From Bradyrhizobium embrapense (GTDB lineage Bacteria > Pseudomonadota > Alphaproteobacteria > Rhizobiales > Xanthobacteraceae), in assembly GCF_001189235.2 (NCBI RefSeq), contig NZ_LFIP02000004.1, forward strand, positions 744,001-808,000: a stretch of DNA of 64,000 nt. The letters run 5' to 3'. Shown here piece after piece: positions 17,080-26,573 of the stretch. How positions within the stretch are numbered: the stretch's first letter is position 1; every line of letters begins with the position of its first letter. The notes below the pieces were generated by a model. It did not search any database. It saw nothing but the letters and a program-made list of their open reading frames with translations, and was not told where the DNA came from. A program made the translations under genes and the position numbers.

Positions 17080-18185
17080 CGGGTCACCTTTCGGTTGGTG
17101 AGGATCGCGGAGCCTGCAATGACGATGACGATCAGGCCCTGACAGATCAGAACCACGGCGGACGGGACATGCGCCGAGATTTCCATGTTGATCGATCCCG
17201 ATCGCAGGAAGCCGAACAGCAGCGCACCGATCACGACGCCGACGGCCGAGCCGCGCGACAGCAGGCCGACCACCAGACCGTCAAATCCGTAGCCGGACGA
17301 GAAATCGCTCGTCAGATAGAATTGCTGGCCGAGGATCATGATCGCGCCGCCGAGACCGCCCAGGCCGCCGGATACCGTCATGGCCAGGATCACGTAGAAG
17401 CTCGTCCGCATGCCCGCGCGGCGTGAGGCGGTCGCATTCAGGCCGACGGCGCGCAGTCGCAGGCCGAGCGTGCTGTGCTTGAGCACCAGCCACACCACGA
17501 CGACCGCAATCGCCGCGATCAGCAAGCCGATATGGAGCGGCGATCCGTTGTCCGGGAATAGCAGCGGAAGCTTGGTCGAATCAGGAATCTCCGCCGATTC
17601 CGGCAACGACGACACGTCGCTGATCGGCTTGCGCAGCAGATGGAAGGACTCGACGGACCAATACACCAGCGGCAGCGCAATGAAGCTGAGCAATAGCGTG
17701 CTGATGACCTCATTGGTGCCGCGAGCCGCCTTGAGGAAGCCTGCCAGGCCGCCCCAAACGGCGCCGGCGATGGTCCCCACCGCGAGCGGCACGATGAACG
17801 CCAGTCCCAACGGGAGGCCGCCAGCGCCATGCAAGGCCGCGGCGGTCGCGAGCATACCGCCCATCGCGATCTGCCCCTCGCCGCCCACATTGGTCAGGTT
17901 GGCACGGCTGGCGAAGATGAAGCCGAGGCCGACCAGCGCGAGGCTGATGGCGCGATTGATCGAGGCACCGATGTTGAAATCGCTTCCTGCCATCCCGTCC
18001 CAGAAGGCTTCGATCGCCTCGACGACCGACGCACCGGTGGCCGTGATGATGAGCAGGCCGATCCCGAGCGCGATGATCGTCGATACCACCGGGACCAGAA
18101 CCTGCAACGGCACGAGCTCGAGTCTTGCACCCTTTGCGACCCGCGCAAGCTTTGGATTTTTCAAAACCATGGCCAACCTAGACAT
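17076..18185 (-). CDS. ABC transporter permease, nucleoside/BMP type (first permease)
   Basis: The 369-residue polytopic protein of the YufP/NupP family has the conserved INRAISLALVGLGFIFASRANLTNVGGEGQ-type region in its first third, shown by SRANLTNVGGEGQIAMG, and GLRLRAVGLNATASRRAGM near residue 240. It overlaps the ATPase gene by 8 bp and the second permease by 4 bp, so expression is tightly coupled. Either ATG at 18185 or at 18170 could start it; I keep the longer. Confidence 0.9.
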   Translation of the reverse strand: MSRLAMVLKNPKLARVAKGARLELVPLQVLVPVVSTIIALGIGLLIITATGASVVEAIEAFWDGMAGSDFNIGASINRAISLALVGLGFIFASRANLTNVGGEGQIAMGGMLATAAALHGAGGLPLGLAFIVPLAVGTIAGAVWGGLAGFLKAARGTNEVISTLLLSFIALPLVYWSVESFHLLRKPISDVSSLPESAEIPDSTKLPLLFPDNGSPLHIGLLIAAIAVVVVWLVLKHSTLGLRLRAVGLNATASRRAGMRTSFYVILAMTVSGGLGGLGGAIMILGQQFYLTSDFSSGYGFDGLVVGLLSRGSAVGVVIGALLFGFLRSGSINMEISAHVPSAVVLICQGLIVIVIAGSAILTNRKVTR

Positions 18186-19731
18186 GCGCGTGCCCCGACA
18201 TCATCGCTCCGATCGCCTCGCGGCTGAACGCCCCGGCCGCGAGCTCGCCAACCAGCTTTCCGCGGTAGATCACCGCGATCCGATCCGACACCGCCATCAG
18301 TTCCTCCAGTTCGCTGGAGATCAGGAGCACCCCGAGCCCGTCATCGCGCGCGGCACGAATGCGATTGTAGACCGCCTCGATCGCGCCGAGGTCGAGCCCG
18401 CGCGTCGGCTGCGCGGCGAGCAGGAACACCAGCGGATCGAGCGAGAGCTCGCGTGCAAGCACCGCCTTCTGCTGGTTGCCGCCGGAGAGGCTCGCCATCG
18501 AAACATCAGGACTGCTCGCCCGCACGTCGAAGTCACGCATCATCGTCTGCGCCGCCTTGCGCCGCGCCGACTTATCGAGCAGGCCGAAACGGCTGAATTT
18601 TCCGATCGCGCCGAGAAACAGGTTCTCGGCCACCGACAATTCCTTGATGCAGGCCACCGCATGGCGATCCTCGGGAACGATGCCGACACCCGCATCGGTG
18701 ATCTCCTGCGGCGTGCAGGCGGCGACCGATGTCCCGCCGACCACGATCGCCCCGGCGCTTGGCGCGGCGAGCCCGGCCAGGATCAGTCCGAGCTCGGTCT
18801 GGCCATTGCCCTCGACGCCCGCGATCCCGACGATCTCGCCGGTACCGACCGTGAGGCTCAAGCCGTCGAGCCGCGGCACGCCGTGCGGGTCGCGATACAC
18901 GAGGTCCGAGATCTGCAGCACTGCCTCGCCCGGCGATACCGGACCGGCCGCGTTCGTCGGTTTCGCCGGCGTCTTGCCTTCGATGTCGACCGCAGCGGCG
19001 AGCACCGAGCCGGCGGACTGGACGTCGCGGCCGACCATGGAGCGCACCAGCGACCGGATGTCGGCGCCCTCCATCCCGACGGTCTCGATGATCCGGCCCT
19101 GCCGCAGCACCGTCGTGCGATCGGCCACACGGCTGATTTCGCCGAGCTTGTGCGTCACCAGGATGACGGACTTTCCGCGCAGCGCCACCTGGCGGCAGAT
19201 CGCCAGCAGCGCGTCGATCTCGTCGGGCTGCAGCACGGCCGTCGGCTCGTCGAGCACGAGCAGCTGTGGATCGCCTAGGAGGCATTTGATGATCTCGACC
19301 CGCTGCCGCTCACCGACCGAAAGCTCGTCGATCCGCGCCTCGGGGGCGATCTCGAGGCCGTATTCGGCCGCGAGCTGCTCCATCCGCACGATGATGTCCT
19401 GCGGCTTCAGCACCGCGCTGGCACGGCCCAGCATCAGATTCTCGGCCACGCTCATGTTGGGCACCAGGCTGAAATGCTGGTGCACCATCACGACGCCGCG
19501 CTGCAGCGCCTCCGCCGGGCCGCGTGGATCAAACGGCTCGCCGGCCAGCGTCATCGTGCCCCCGTCCGGCCGATGCACCCCGAACACCAGGTTGCACAAT
19601 GTCGATTTGCCGGCACCGTTCTCGCCGAGCAGGCAGTGCACCTCGCCGCGCTCGATCAGCAGCGATATATCGTCGAGCGCGGTAAAAGCCCCGAAGCGCT
19701 TGGTCAAGCCAGACAGTTCGAGAAGCGCCAC
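18178..19731 (-). CDS. ABC transporter ATP-binding protein, nucleoside/BMP type (two ATPase domains)
   Basis: The 517-residue protein has two ABC domains, as in RbsA/YufO importers. The first has Walker A GENGAGKST near 37 and signature LSVGERQRV near 142 (Walker B VLDEPTAV). The second has signature LSGGNQQKA near 417 with a divergent Walker A region (GVEGNGQTE), typical of this family. GTG start, 2 bp after the stop of the binding-protein gene. It powers the BMP-type importer of this locus. Confidence 0.92.
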   Translation of the reverse strand: MALLELSGLTKRFGAFTALDDISLLIERGEVHCLLGENGAGKSTLCNLVFGVHRPDGGTMTLAGEPFDPRGPAEALQRGVVMVHQHFSLVPNMSVAENLMLGRASAVLKPQDIIVRMEQLAAEYGLEIAPEARIDELSVGERQRVEIIKCLLGDPQLLVLDEPTAVLQPDEIDALLAICRQVALRGKSVILVTHKLGEISRVADRTTVLRQGRIIETVGMEGADIRSLVRSMVGRDVQSAGSVLAAAVDIEGKTPAKPTNAAGPVSPGEAVLQISDLVYRDPHGVPRLDGLSLTVGTGEIVGIAGVEGNGQTELGLILAGLAAPSAGAIVVGGTSVAACTPQEITDAGVGIVPEDRHAVACIKELSVAENLFLGAIGKFSRFGLLDKSARRKAAQTMMRDFDVRASSPDVSMASLSGGNQQKAVLARELSLDPLVFLLAAQPTRGLDLGAIEAVYNRIRAARDDGLGVLLISSELEELMAVSDRIAVIYRGKLVGELAAGAFSREAIGAMMSGHAHV

Positions 19732-19733
19732 GG

Positions 19734-20723
19734 TCAGCCCACCTTGACTTTGATCTTGTTCGACAGCAGGTCGTCCTTGAGCTCCTTGACCTTGGCTTGG
19801 ATCTCCGGCGTCGCTCCGGCGCAGATCTCGATGTCGGCCGAGCGGGGCCCCATCGCGAGGCCGAACTGCTTGTACTCCGGGTGCCAGGTCCCAGTGACGG
19901 CCTGGTCGATGGCATATTCGACCATGAAGCCGATGCCGCTAACCGTGTAGGCGATGTAGAGCGGGTTGTTGTCGGAGCAGTAGTTGGTGTAGCTCCCGAT
20001 CATCCTGGTGCCCTTCTCGCGCGCCGCCTGCTCCATGCCGCGTACGCCGAGATTGAGGATGTTGTAGTGGACGTCGGCGCCCTGCGCGATCGCGGCAAGG
20101 GTCGCCTCCTTCGCCTTGGCGACGTCGTCGAAGTCACCGGTGTAGGTCACGAAGCATTTGGTATCCGGCTTGACGTGCTTGGCGCCATTCGCGAACTCGG
20201 TTCCGGTGTTGACGATGGCCGGAATTTCAAGACCGCCGACATAGCTCACCGCGCCATTCTTCGACATCATCGCGGCGACCGCGCCGGCAATGAAGCCGAT
20301 CTGGGCCTGCAGCACGTCGTATTGCGCGACGTTTTCGGTCGGCTGTCCGGTCGGGCCGACGATGGAGAACTTCACCTTCGGGAATCGCTTGGCGACCTTG
20401 AGCACCGATGCCTGGGTCTGCCCCGCGGCGCCGATCACCATGTCATTCTTGCTCGCGAGCGTGACCAGCGCCTGCTCCATGTCGGCGAACTTGACGTTCT
20501 CGATCGACGTGATCGCGACCTTGTTGCCGTGGCGCTGCTCGGCCGCCTTCATGCCGTTATAGGCCGACTCCATCCAGCCATGGTCGGCCCGCGACCCCGG
20601 AATCAGAATGCCGATGCGTAGCGGCTTTGCGGCATCGTCGGCGAAGGCGAGCCGGCCCGATGAACCGATGAAAGCTGCCGAGAGCAGACTTGTTTGCAGA
20701 AATGCACGACGGGTACCGTTCAT
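19734..20723 (-). CDS. BMP-family substrate-binding protein
   Basis: The 329-residue periplasmic protein of the basic membrane protein (BMP/PnrA) family binds the ligand of the importer encoded just downstream. The N-terminus TRRAFLQTSLLSAAFIG looks like a Tat-type signal (RR followed by a hydrophobic stretch) with cleavage near AFADDA. A strong AGGAGG 5-6 bases upstream fixes the ATG at 20723. Conserved BMP stretches include GSRADHGWMESAYNG and VGGLEIPAI. PnrA relatives bind purine nucleosides, but ligand residues were not mapped, so the ligand remains inferred as a purine- or ureide-type compound. Confidence 0.9.
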   Translation of the reverse strand: MNGTRRAFLQTSLLSAAFIGSSGRLAFADDAAKPLRIGILIPGSRADHGWMESAYNGMKAAEQRHGNKVAITSIENVKFADMEQALVTLASKNDMVIGAAGQTQASVLKVAKRFPKVKFSIVGPTGQPTENVAQYDVLQAQIGFIAGAVAAMMSKNGAVSYVGGLEIPAIVNTGTEFANGAKHVKPDTKCFVTYTGDFDDVAKAKEATLAAIAQGADVHYNILNLGVRGMEQAAREKGTRMIGSYTNYCSDNNPLYIAYTVSGIGFMVEYAIDQAVTGTWHPEYKQFGLAMGPRSADIEICAGATPEIQAKVKELKDDLLSNKIKVKVG

Positions 20724-20825
20724 GTGTTTCCTCCTGTTCGTTTCCGGTGTTGCCGCGTTGTTTGTTGCGGCATTTTTTTGCATCGGCGGCGCGACCGCGC
20801 CATCGTTCTCAAGATCGAAGCAATT

Positions 20826-22274
20826 TCAGCTCGCGGCCGCCGTCGCCAGCGCGCCGACGGCATCGACGAAGCACTTCATCGGCGCCTGCACGACGCCCGC
20901 GCCGATGATCCCCATGCCCGGCTCCTTGTGCGCGGTTGCGGTGTTGATGACCGGGCGCATGTTCTCGTCCACGACCTTGCGGATGTCGATGCCGACAGGC
21001 GCGCCGATGAAGTCGAGCATCGGCAGGGTGAAGCCGGGATTGCGGCCGATCGTGACGTGCGCCATCTCGCGCGAATAGCGCAGCGCGTCCTGCGGCGTAC
21101 CGCCGACGAACTGCACCATCGCCGGAGCCGCCGCCATCGCGAACGCGCCGAGGCCAGCAGTCTCGGTGATCGCGCTGTCGCCGATATCGGGATTGGCATC
21201 GGCCTCGCTGAAGCCGGGCAGGAACAGGCCGACCGGAATGTCGGCCGGCCCGACGAACCATTGTCCGTTCAGTCCGCTGACCCTGATGCCGACATTCACG
21301 CCGTTGCGCGCCATTGCCGTGACGATGCTGCTGAACGGCACGCCGTGGGCAGCATCCATGGTCGCCTTGCATGCCGCCATCGACAGGCTGAGGAAGAACA
21401 TGTCGTCCGCCCCGATCGTCCGCAGCGTCTCGCGAACCAGATCGCGCGAGATCGAGGATTTGAGCAGCGATTCCGTGACGGCGCGATACAGCAGCAAAGT
21501 CGCCGCGGTGTTGCGATTGTGGACATCGTCGCCCATGTGCAGCGATTGCGATATCAGCGGCTTCAACGGCAATCCGCCGTCGATGCCGGCGACCGCGGCC
21601 TTCAGGCATGGCGCCAGCACATTCTCGATCAGCTTGAGGCCTTCGATCACCTCGGGCGCGAAAGCGCCGAAACGCAACGTCTTGGCGCCGCCGGATTCCA
21701 TCATCGGCGCATAGGCGCGGTTGCCGGTGGTCTGGTTCAGCACCACGAACAGCGGCATCGAGGGCGAGATGATCCCGGTCATCGGCCCGACCGCCCCGAA
21801 TTCATGGCACGGTGCGAAGCGGATGCCGCCGGCCGCCACGAGTTGCTCGGCCTCCTGCTGGGTCGTTGCCCATTTTTCGTAGAGGATGGCGCCGACCACC
21901 GCCCCCTTCATCGGGCCGCACATCTCGTTCCAGGCGATCGGCGGACCGGCATGGAGCAGCGTCCGGCCCATATCCGGCCAAACTTCGAATGCGTGCGCCG
22001 CGACGTCGACCCATACCGGCTGCGCGGTCAGGATGCGCTCGAGCACTTCCGCATTGGCGCGATCAATCCGCGATCCGAGGCAGTCGGCATCGCAGGCGTC
22101 GCCGACCAGCTGCGCGAGGCTCCAGGCGACCTCAGGACTTCCGTCGCCGACCGGCTGCCACTGCAACCGCACCAGCGGGGCGCCGCTGCTTTCGACACCG
22201 CGATCGAGGCCGGAGGCGCCGAGGCTGATGACCGATGTCTGGTTCTGGAGCGCGGAAGGGGCTGCGTTCATCAT
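20826..22274 (-). CDS. allG: DUF1116 protein, AllG-like subunit of oxamate carbamoyltransferase, copy 1 (with fused N-terminal domain)
   Basis: The 482-residue protein has the DUF1116 core (HAGPPIAWNEMCGPMKGA near 108, FGAVGPMTGIISPSMPLF near 160, TATAHKEPGMGIIGAGVV near 448). In E. coli the related YlbE, with FdrA and YlbF, forms the allantoin-pathway oxamate carbamoyltransferase (AllFGH). The first 60 or so residues (VISLGASGLDRG..., RLQWQPVGDG) form an extra domain that copy 2 encodes as a separate gene. Its start overlaps the FdrA copy-1 stop by ATGA. It leads into the BMP transporter genes. The function follows from family knowledge; substrate specificity of this copy is unproven. Confidence 0.85.
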   Translation of the reverse strand: MMNAAPSALQNQTSVISLGASGLDRGVESSGAPLVRLQWQPVGDGSPEVAWSLAQLVGDACDADCLGSRIDRANAEVLERILTAQPVWVDVAAHAFEVWPDMGRTLLHAGPPIAWNEMCGPMKGAVVGAILYEKWATTQQEAEQLVAAGGIRFAPCHEFGAVGPMTGIISPSMPLFVVLNQTTGNRAYAPMMESGGAKTLRFGAFAPEVIEGLKLIENVLAPCLKAAVAGIDGGLPLKPLISQSLHMGDDVHNRNTAATLLLYRAVTESLLKSSISRDLVRETLRTIGADDMFFLSLSMAACKATMDAAHGVPFSSIVTAMARNGVNVGIRVSGLNGQWFVGPADIPVGLFLPGFSEADANPDIGDSAITETAGLGAFAMAAAPAMVQFVGGTPQDALRYSREMAHVTIGRNPGFTLPMLDFIGAPVGIDIRKVVDENMRPVINTATAHKEPGMGIIGAGVVQAPMKCFVDAVGALATAAAS

Positions 22275-23869
22275 CGTTCTCCACCTTGCATCGCGCGACG
22301 CCCGTTGGCGCTGTCGTCCGCGGCCATGCGGCTCGCGATGGCTTGCGAGGCGCGGGCTGCGCTGGTGCTGCTGCCGACAATCTCGGCGCCGGCATCGGCC
22401 AACATGCCTTTCTGGGTCTCGTACGGCTGCGGATCCGCGTCCGTGCCACAGACGAAGCAGATCACGGCAAGCTCCCGCCCCTGCGCCCGCGCCGCGGCCT
22501 TGGCCCGGCGGATCGCCGGAGCCAGGATCTCTGCCGGATTGGGGTGGCTGCCGTAGCCGAGCACCACGTCCAGCACGATGCAGGCAACGGTCGGATCACC
22601 GGCTTCCTTCAGCAGCCGTTCGATCCGCACGCCGTAGTCGATCATCGGATGCGGACGCCCGACCGTGAATTCGTCGCTGCCGAGATCGATCGCCATGTGC
22701 CCGCGGCTCTCTTCCACGTCGGCGAGACGCTCTGCGCCCGCAAGCGGCGCGTTCGACCGGGCGCGAATGCCCGCCGCCCGCCATATGGTCTGAGCTTCCG
22801 AGCAGAACGTACCTCCGGAATAGAGACCGCGCAGATAGCGCTGCGACGGCGTCAGCGACCCACAAACCTTCGTTGCCAACGCCTCAGCGGACTGCTCGTC
22901 GCTCCCGGGTTGGCGCGCTCCGGCAAGCGCGACGGCCTGCCGCGCGGTCTCCTCGAGCGACGACGTGCGGTGAACATTGCCGGCGGATGCGGCTGGCTCG
23001 CCGCCGAGGAAGCAGATCACGACAGGCTTTCCGATCGCGCGAGCGCGCTCGATCACCCGCTGCTGTACATCGGGCGCAGGAGGTTTTGAGACGATGGCGA
23101 CCACCTTGGTCTGCGCGTCGGCGGCCAGCAGTTCCAGCCCCTGCAACATCGTGATGCCGCCGACCTCGCTGGAGACGTCGTGGCTGCCGGTGCCGATCGC
23201 CTGCGAGATGCCATGGCCATGACGATGGATCTGGCACATCACCTCCTGCAGGCCGGTGCCGGACGCGCCGACGAGCCCGATCGCGCCGCGCCGAACGACG
23301 TTGGCAAATCCAAGCGGCACGCCGTTGATGATGGCCGTGCCGCAATCCGGCCCCATCACCAGCAGGCCCTTCTGCGCCGCAACGCGCTTGATCGCCACCT
23401 CCTGTTCGATCGGCACGCTGTCGCTGAACAGCAACACGTTGAGGCCCCGGCGCAGCGCCTTCAGGGCTTCCGCGGCGGCATAGGGGCCCGGCACCGAGAT
23501 CAATGCGAGGTCGGCATGATCGGCAATCGCGACGCCGCCGGCGATCGAGCGCGGCGGTGCTTCCGCCGCTGCTTCAGTCGATCCGCCCTTCGGTTCTTCG
23601 CCCGCGATCTGGGAATGAATCTCCCGCTCCGCGGCCGCGATCTTGTCGGGCGCATCGTCCGCCACGACGATCATGATATCGCCCGGCTTGGCGCTCTCGA
23701 GCGCTGGACTCATCAGCCCGGCCTGCTGTAGGAACTCCTTGTTGCTGCGCGTCCCCATCAGCAGCGTGACCCGCTGCACGCCGGTCCGCGCGATCGTGAC
23801 CTGGGATATCCGCATCAACGACACGGAATCCTTGTAAAGGTTCGCCCTTATGCTGGATTGGATGGCCAT
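22271..23869 (-). CDS. fdrA: FdrA/AllF-like CoA-ligase-fold subunit, copy 1
   Basis: The 532-residue member of the FdrA family has a succinyl-CoA-synthetase-like fold with the nucleotide/CoA-type loop GLVGASGTGLQE near 205 and the characteristic LLVMGPDCGTAIINGVPLGFAN. The C-terminal half has the GGTFCSEAQ and RPHPMIDYGVRIERL motifs shared with copy 2. With DUF1116 and DUF2877 proteins it is expected to phosphorolyse a carbamoyl acid (oxalurate in E. coli) to carbamoyl phosphate. It is about 30 residues longer than copy 2, with a PPRSIAGGVAIAD linker region. Not followed immediately by its own DUF2877 gene. Confidence 0.87.
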   Translation of the reverse strand: MAIQSSIRANLYKDSVSLMRISQVTIARTGVQRVTLLMGTRSNKEFLQQAGLMSPALESAKPGDIMIVVADDAPDKIAAAEREIHSQIAGEEPKGGSTEAAAEAPPRSIAGGVAIADHADLALISVPGPYAAAEALKALRRGLNVLLFSDSVPIEQEVAIKRVAAQKGLLVMGPDCGTAIINGVPLGFANVVRRGAIGLVGASGTGLQEVMCQIHRHGHGISQAIGTGSHDVSSEVGGITMLQGLELLAADAQTKVVAIVSKPPAPDVQQRVIERARAIGKPVVICFLGGEPAASAGNVHRTSSLEETARQAVALAGARQPGSDEQSAEALATKVCGSLTPSQRYLRGLYSGGTFCSEAQTIWRAAGIRARSNAPLAGAERLADVEESRGHMAIDLGSDEFTVGRPHPMIDYGVRIERLLKEAGDPTVACIVLDVVLGYGSHPNPAEILAPAIRRAKAAARAQGRELAVICFVCGTDADPQPYETQKGMLADAGAEIVGSSTSAARASQAIASRMAADDSANGRRAMQGGER

Positions 23870-24100
23870 TGCCTTGTCGTTCCCTTGAATCCCGCAGGCC
23901 GCTTGTTTGTCTTTTGTCTGAGCTTGAGCCAGCGGGCAGCTCGATTACCTGGTCAGAATGAGGCGCCGAGGCGTCTCACCTGCTTCAACTCGGTGAGCGC
24001 GAGCGCCACTGCGGCCATCAAGATCGGACCGCCATCCTGCTCGACGCTCGAAGGCAGATTGGCGTGGGCGAAGATCTCGCCGAGGCGCCAATCCCGGTAG
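23870..24100 (-). other. Spacer with a coding-like tail lacking a normal start
   Basis: Between carbamate kinase and FdrA copy 1 the minus strand holds an open frame ending at 23953. Its last 45 or so residues (DWRLGEIFAHANLPSSVEQD and a following Ala/Leu-rich helix) look like real protein. No ATG, GTG or TTG with a ribosome site begins it, and the nearest in-frame codon after the kinase stop is ATT. It may be a remnant, a rare-start small gene, or chance. No promoter or terminator is obvious here. Confidence 0.3.
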
Positions 24101-25060
24101 CTAATGAACGACGTGCGTCCCCGTCTCGCCCCGCAGCGCCGCCATGGCGCAATCGAGGTGACTGATGATCGCGCGCTTGCCGCCGCCCTCGAGAAAGCGG
24201 ATTGCGGCATCGACCTTGGGTCCCATGCTTCCCGGCGGGAAATGCCCCTCACGGTGGTAGGCCTTGATCTCCTCGAGGCTGACCTGATCCAGGTCCTTCT
24301 TGTTCGGCTTGCCGAAATTCACCGCGACGCGCGGCACCGCGGTCAGGATCAGCAACTCCTCGATGCCAAGCACATTGGCGATATGAGCCGACGTCAGGTC
24401 CTTGTCGATGACCGCGGGCACGCCGGTGCGCACGCCCTTTGCATCGCGAACCACCGGAACGCCGCCGCCGCCTCCCGCAATGACGATCGTCCCGCGCTTG
24501 ACCAAGGCGTCGACCAGCGAGATGTCGCAGACATGCTTGGGTTTCGGCGACGGCACGACGTGACGCCAGCCGCGCCCCGAATCCTCTCGCATCGCCCAAT
24601 TGAGCTCGGCGCTGATCTTCTTCGCCTCGTCCTCCGAGAAGAACGGTCCGACGAATTTGGTCGGGTTCTTGAATGCCGGATCGTCCTTGTCCACCTCTAC
24701 CTGGGTCAGCAGGCTTGCCACATGTCGCTGGTTGCCCTGTTCGCGCAGCGCATTCTCGATCGCCTGCATCAGGAGATAGCCGATACCGCCCTGGCTATGC
24801 GCGACGCAAATGTCCATGTCCATCGGCGGAATCCGGCTCATCGTCAGCATCTGCCGCATCATGATCTTGCCGACGACCGGACCGTTGCCGTGGGTGATGA
24901 CCAACTCGTTGTCGAGTTGCGCAAGCGGCAGCAGCGCTTCCGCCGTGATCTGCGCGACGGACTTCTGCTCCTGGGAAGTGCCTCTGATATCCTCGGGGTG
25001 AACCGCATTGCCACCGATCGCGACCACCAGGCGGCGCGGCACGTCATTGAGTGTACGCAT
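24101..25060 (-). CDS. Carbamate kinase
   Basis: The 319-residue amino-acid-kinase-fold enzyme transfers phosphate from carbamoyl phosphate to ADP, giving ATP, CO2 and ammonia. Motifs include VVAIGGNAV at the N-terminus, VITHGNGPVVG near 51 and the ATP-region GGGGGVPV near 200. GGGAGGTAAGGAA directly precedes the chosen ATG at 25060. It lies 4 bp after FdrA copy 2. Placement between two FdrA/DUF1116 pairs says it harvests the carbamoyl phosphate they release, the role of AllK/YbcF in E. coli, rather than arginine deiminase metabolism, since no arc genes are near. Confidence 0.93.
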   Translation of the reverse strand: MRTLNDVPRRLVVAIGGNAVHPEDIRGTSQEQKSVAQITAEALLPLAQLDNELVITHGNGPVVGKIMMRQMLTMSRIPPMDMDICVAHSQGGIGYLLMQAIENALREQGNQRHVASLLTQVEVDKDDPAFKNPTKFVGPFFSEDEAKKISAELNWAMREDSGRGWRHVVPSPKPKHVCDISLVDALVKRGTIVIAGGGGGVPVVRDAKGVRTGVPAVIDKDLTSAHIANVLGIEELLILTAVPRVAVNFGKPNKKDLDQVSLEEIKAYHREGHFPPGSMGPKVDAAIRFLEGGGKRAIISHLDCAMAALRGETGTHVVH

Positions 25061-25064
25061 TTCC

Positions 25065-26573
25065 TTACCTCCCGGCATTCTGGACGATGGCAACCGCAAG
25101 CTCGCACGCCTGCGCATTCGACGGCGCAACGAGGATTCCGGCCTGCTCCAGTTTCCTGACCTGCGCGGAGCGTCCTTGCGGATCCTGCTCCGTGCCGACG
25201 ACGGATGCGATCAGCGCCGGCGCATCCTGCCCGCGATCGGCGACGATCTTGGTCAGATGCTCGGCGGGATCGGCATGCGCGCCGTAGCCGAGCACGAGAT
25301 CGAGCAGCACCACCGAAAGATCGCGATTCCTGAGGGCCGCGCGCAACGCGTCATCGCGCACCGACGGGTCGATCATCGGGTGCGGCCGCCCGCGGGTATA
25401 TTCGTCGTCGCCGAGGTCGATCAGCCGGTCGCGTCCGGCGTTCGGCTCGATGCCGAGCTTGACCACGCCGGGGATCGCGGCATTCGACGCCACCTTCCGG
25501 CCTGCGGCAGCAAGGATCACCTGCGCTTCGGCACACAGCGTGCCGCCGGCAAACAAGCCCTCGATCCCGCCGCGGCTGCTGCGCGGAAGCCGTGATGCGA
25601 CGGCATTCGCATCGAAGCCCGCGCCGATCTTCTTGTCTCCCAGCGCCAGCTCCGCGGCGCCCTTCAGCGTCGGCGAGAACCGGGCATTCGGCGGCAGCTC
25701 GATCTCCGAAGCGCCGATGAAGCACACAGTGTACGACTTCCTGCTTCTGCCGATCCGCTCAAGCACGGTCTTTGCGACATCGGGATGCGGCGGCTTCGAG
25801 ATCAGCACCACATGATCGGTTTCCGGATCGGAATCGAATGCATCGATCGCCATCAACGTGGTGATGCCGCCGATATCCTTCTTCAGATCGCGCCCGCCGA
25901 CCCCGATGGCGTGGGAGATTCCCGCGCCGGCTTCCGAGATCAGGCACGAGACCTCCTGCGTTCCGGTCCCGGACGCACCGATGATGCCGATCCTGCCGCG
26001 CTTGATCTTGTTGGCGAACGCCAGCGGCGCGCCGCCGATCACGGCCGTTCCGCAATCCGGCCCCATCATCAGGAGGCCGGCCGTCCGCGCCTGCTGCTTG
26101 AGCGACAATTCGTCTTCGAGGGACACGTTGTCGCTGAACATCAGGACATGCAGGCCGCGATTGAGCGCCTTGCGGGCTTCGGCGGCGGCGAACTCGCCGG
26201 GAACGGAGATCAGCGCCAGATTGATCTCCGGCCTAGCCTTGACAGCGGCGGCGATCGAGTGCGGCCGCCAGGCAGCCTGCGCCTCGCCTTGCGTCTTCGG
26301 CTTGTCGAGCGACTTGATCGCATTGTCGAGCGCTTCGCGGGCCGCGGACTCGGACTCGGCCTTGACCGCGATCACGAGGTCATTGCCCTTCACGGCAGTG
26401 CTCTCCTCCAGCAGCCCTGCGTTGCGCATGATCGCCGCGTTCGACGGCGTTCCCATCATCAGCGCCGCCTCGATCACGCCGGGCGAGCCGGCGACCTCGC
26501 GCGACAGCCGCATCAGCGCGACCGAGTCGAGATAGAATCCCTTGCGGACTTCGTTCAGGACGACGACGTTCAT
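25065..26573 (-). CDS. fdrA: FdrA/AllF-like CoA-ligase-fold subunit, copy 2
   Basis: The 502-residue FdrA family protein begins MNVVVLNEVRKGFYLDSVALMRLS. It keeps the loop GIIGASGTGTQEV, the MGPDCGTAVIGG segment and the RPHPMIDPSVR motif. It overlaps the DUF1116 copy-2 stop by ATGA and is followed 4 bp later by carbamate kinase, a compact arrangement matching the E. coli allantoin region. This copy is the better candidate for the canonical oxamate carbamoyltransferase because of its tight linkage to the kinase. Divergence from copy 1 is substantial across the whole length, so the duplication is old or the second copy was acquired. Confidence 0.88.
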   Translation of the reverse strand: MNVVVLNEVRKGFYLDSVALMRLSREVAGSPGVIEAALMMGTPSNAAIMRNAGLLEESTAVKGNDLVIAVKAESESAAREALDNAIKSLDKPKTQGEAQAAWRPHSIAAAVKARPEINLALISVPGEFAAAEARKALNRGLHVLMFSDNVSLEDELSLKQQARTAGLLMMGPDCGTAVIGGAPLAFANKIKRGRIGIIGASGTGTQEVSCLISEAGAGISHAIGVGGRDLKKDIGGITTLMAIDAFDSDPETDHVVLISKPPHPDVAKTVLERIGRSRKSYTVCFIGASEIELPPNARFSPTLKGAAELALGDKKIGAGFDANAVASRLPRSSRGGIEGLFAGGTLCAEAQVILAAAGRKVASNAAIPGVVKLGIEPNAGRDRLIDLGDDEYTRGRPHPMIDPSVRDDALRAALRNRDLSVVLLDLVLGYGAHADPAEHLTKIVADRGQDAPALIASVVGTEQDPQGRSAQVRKLEQAGILVAPSNAQACELAVAIVQNAGR

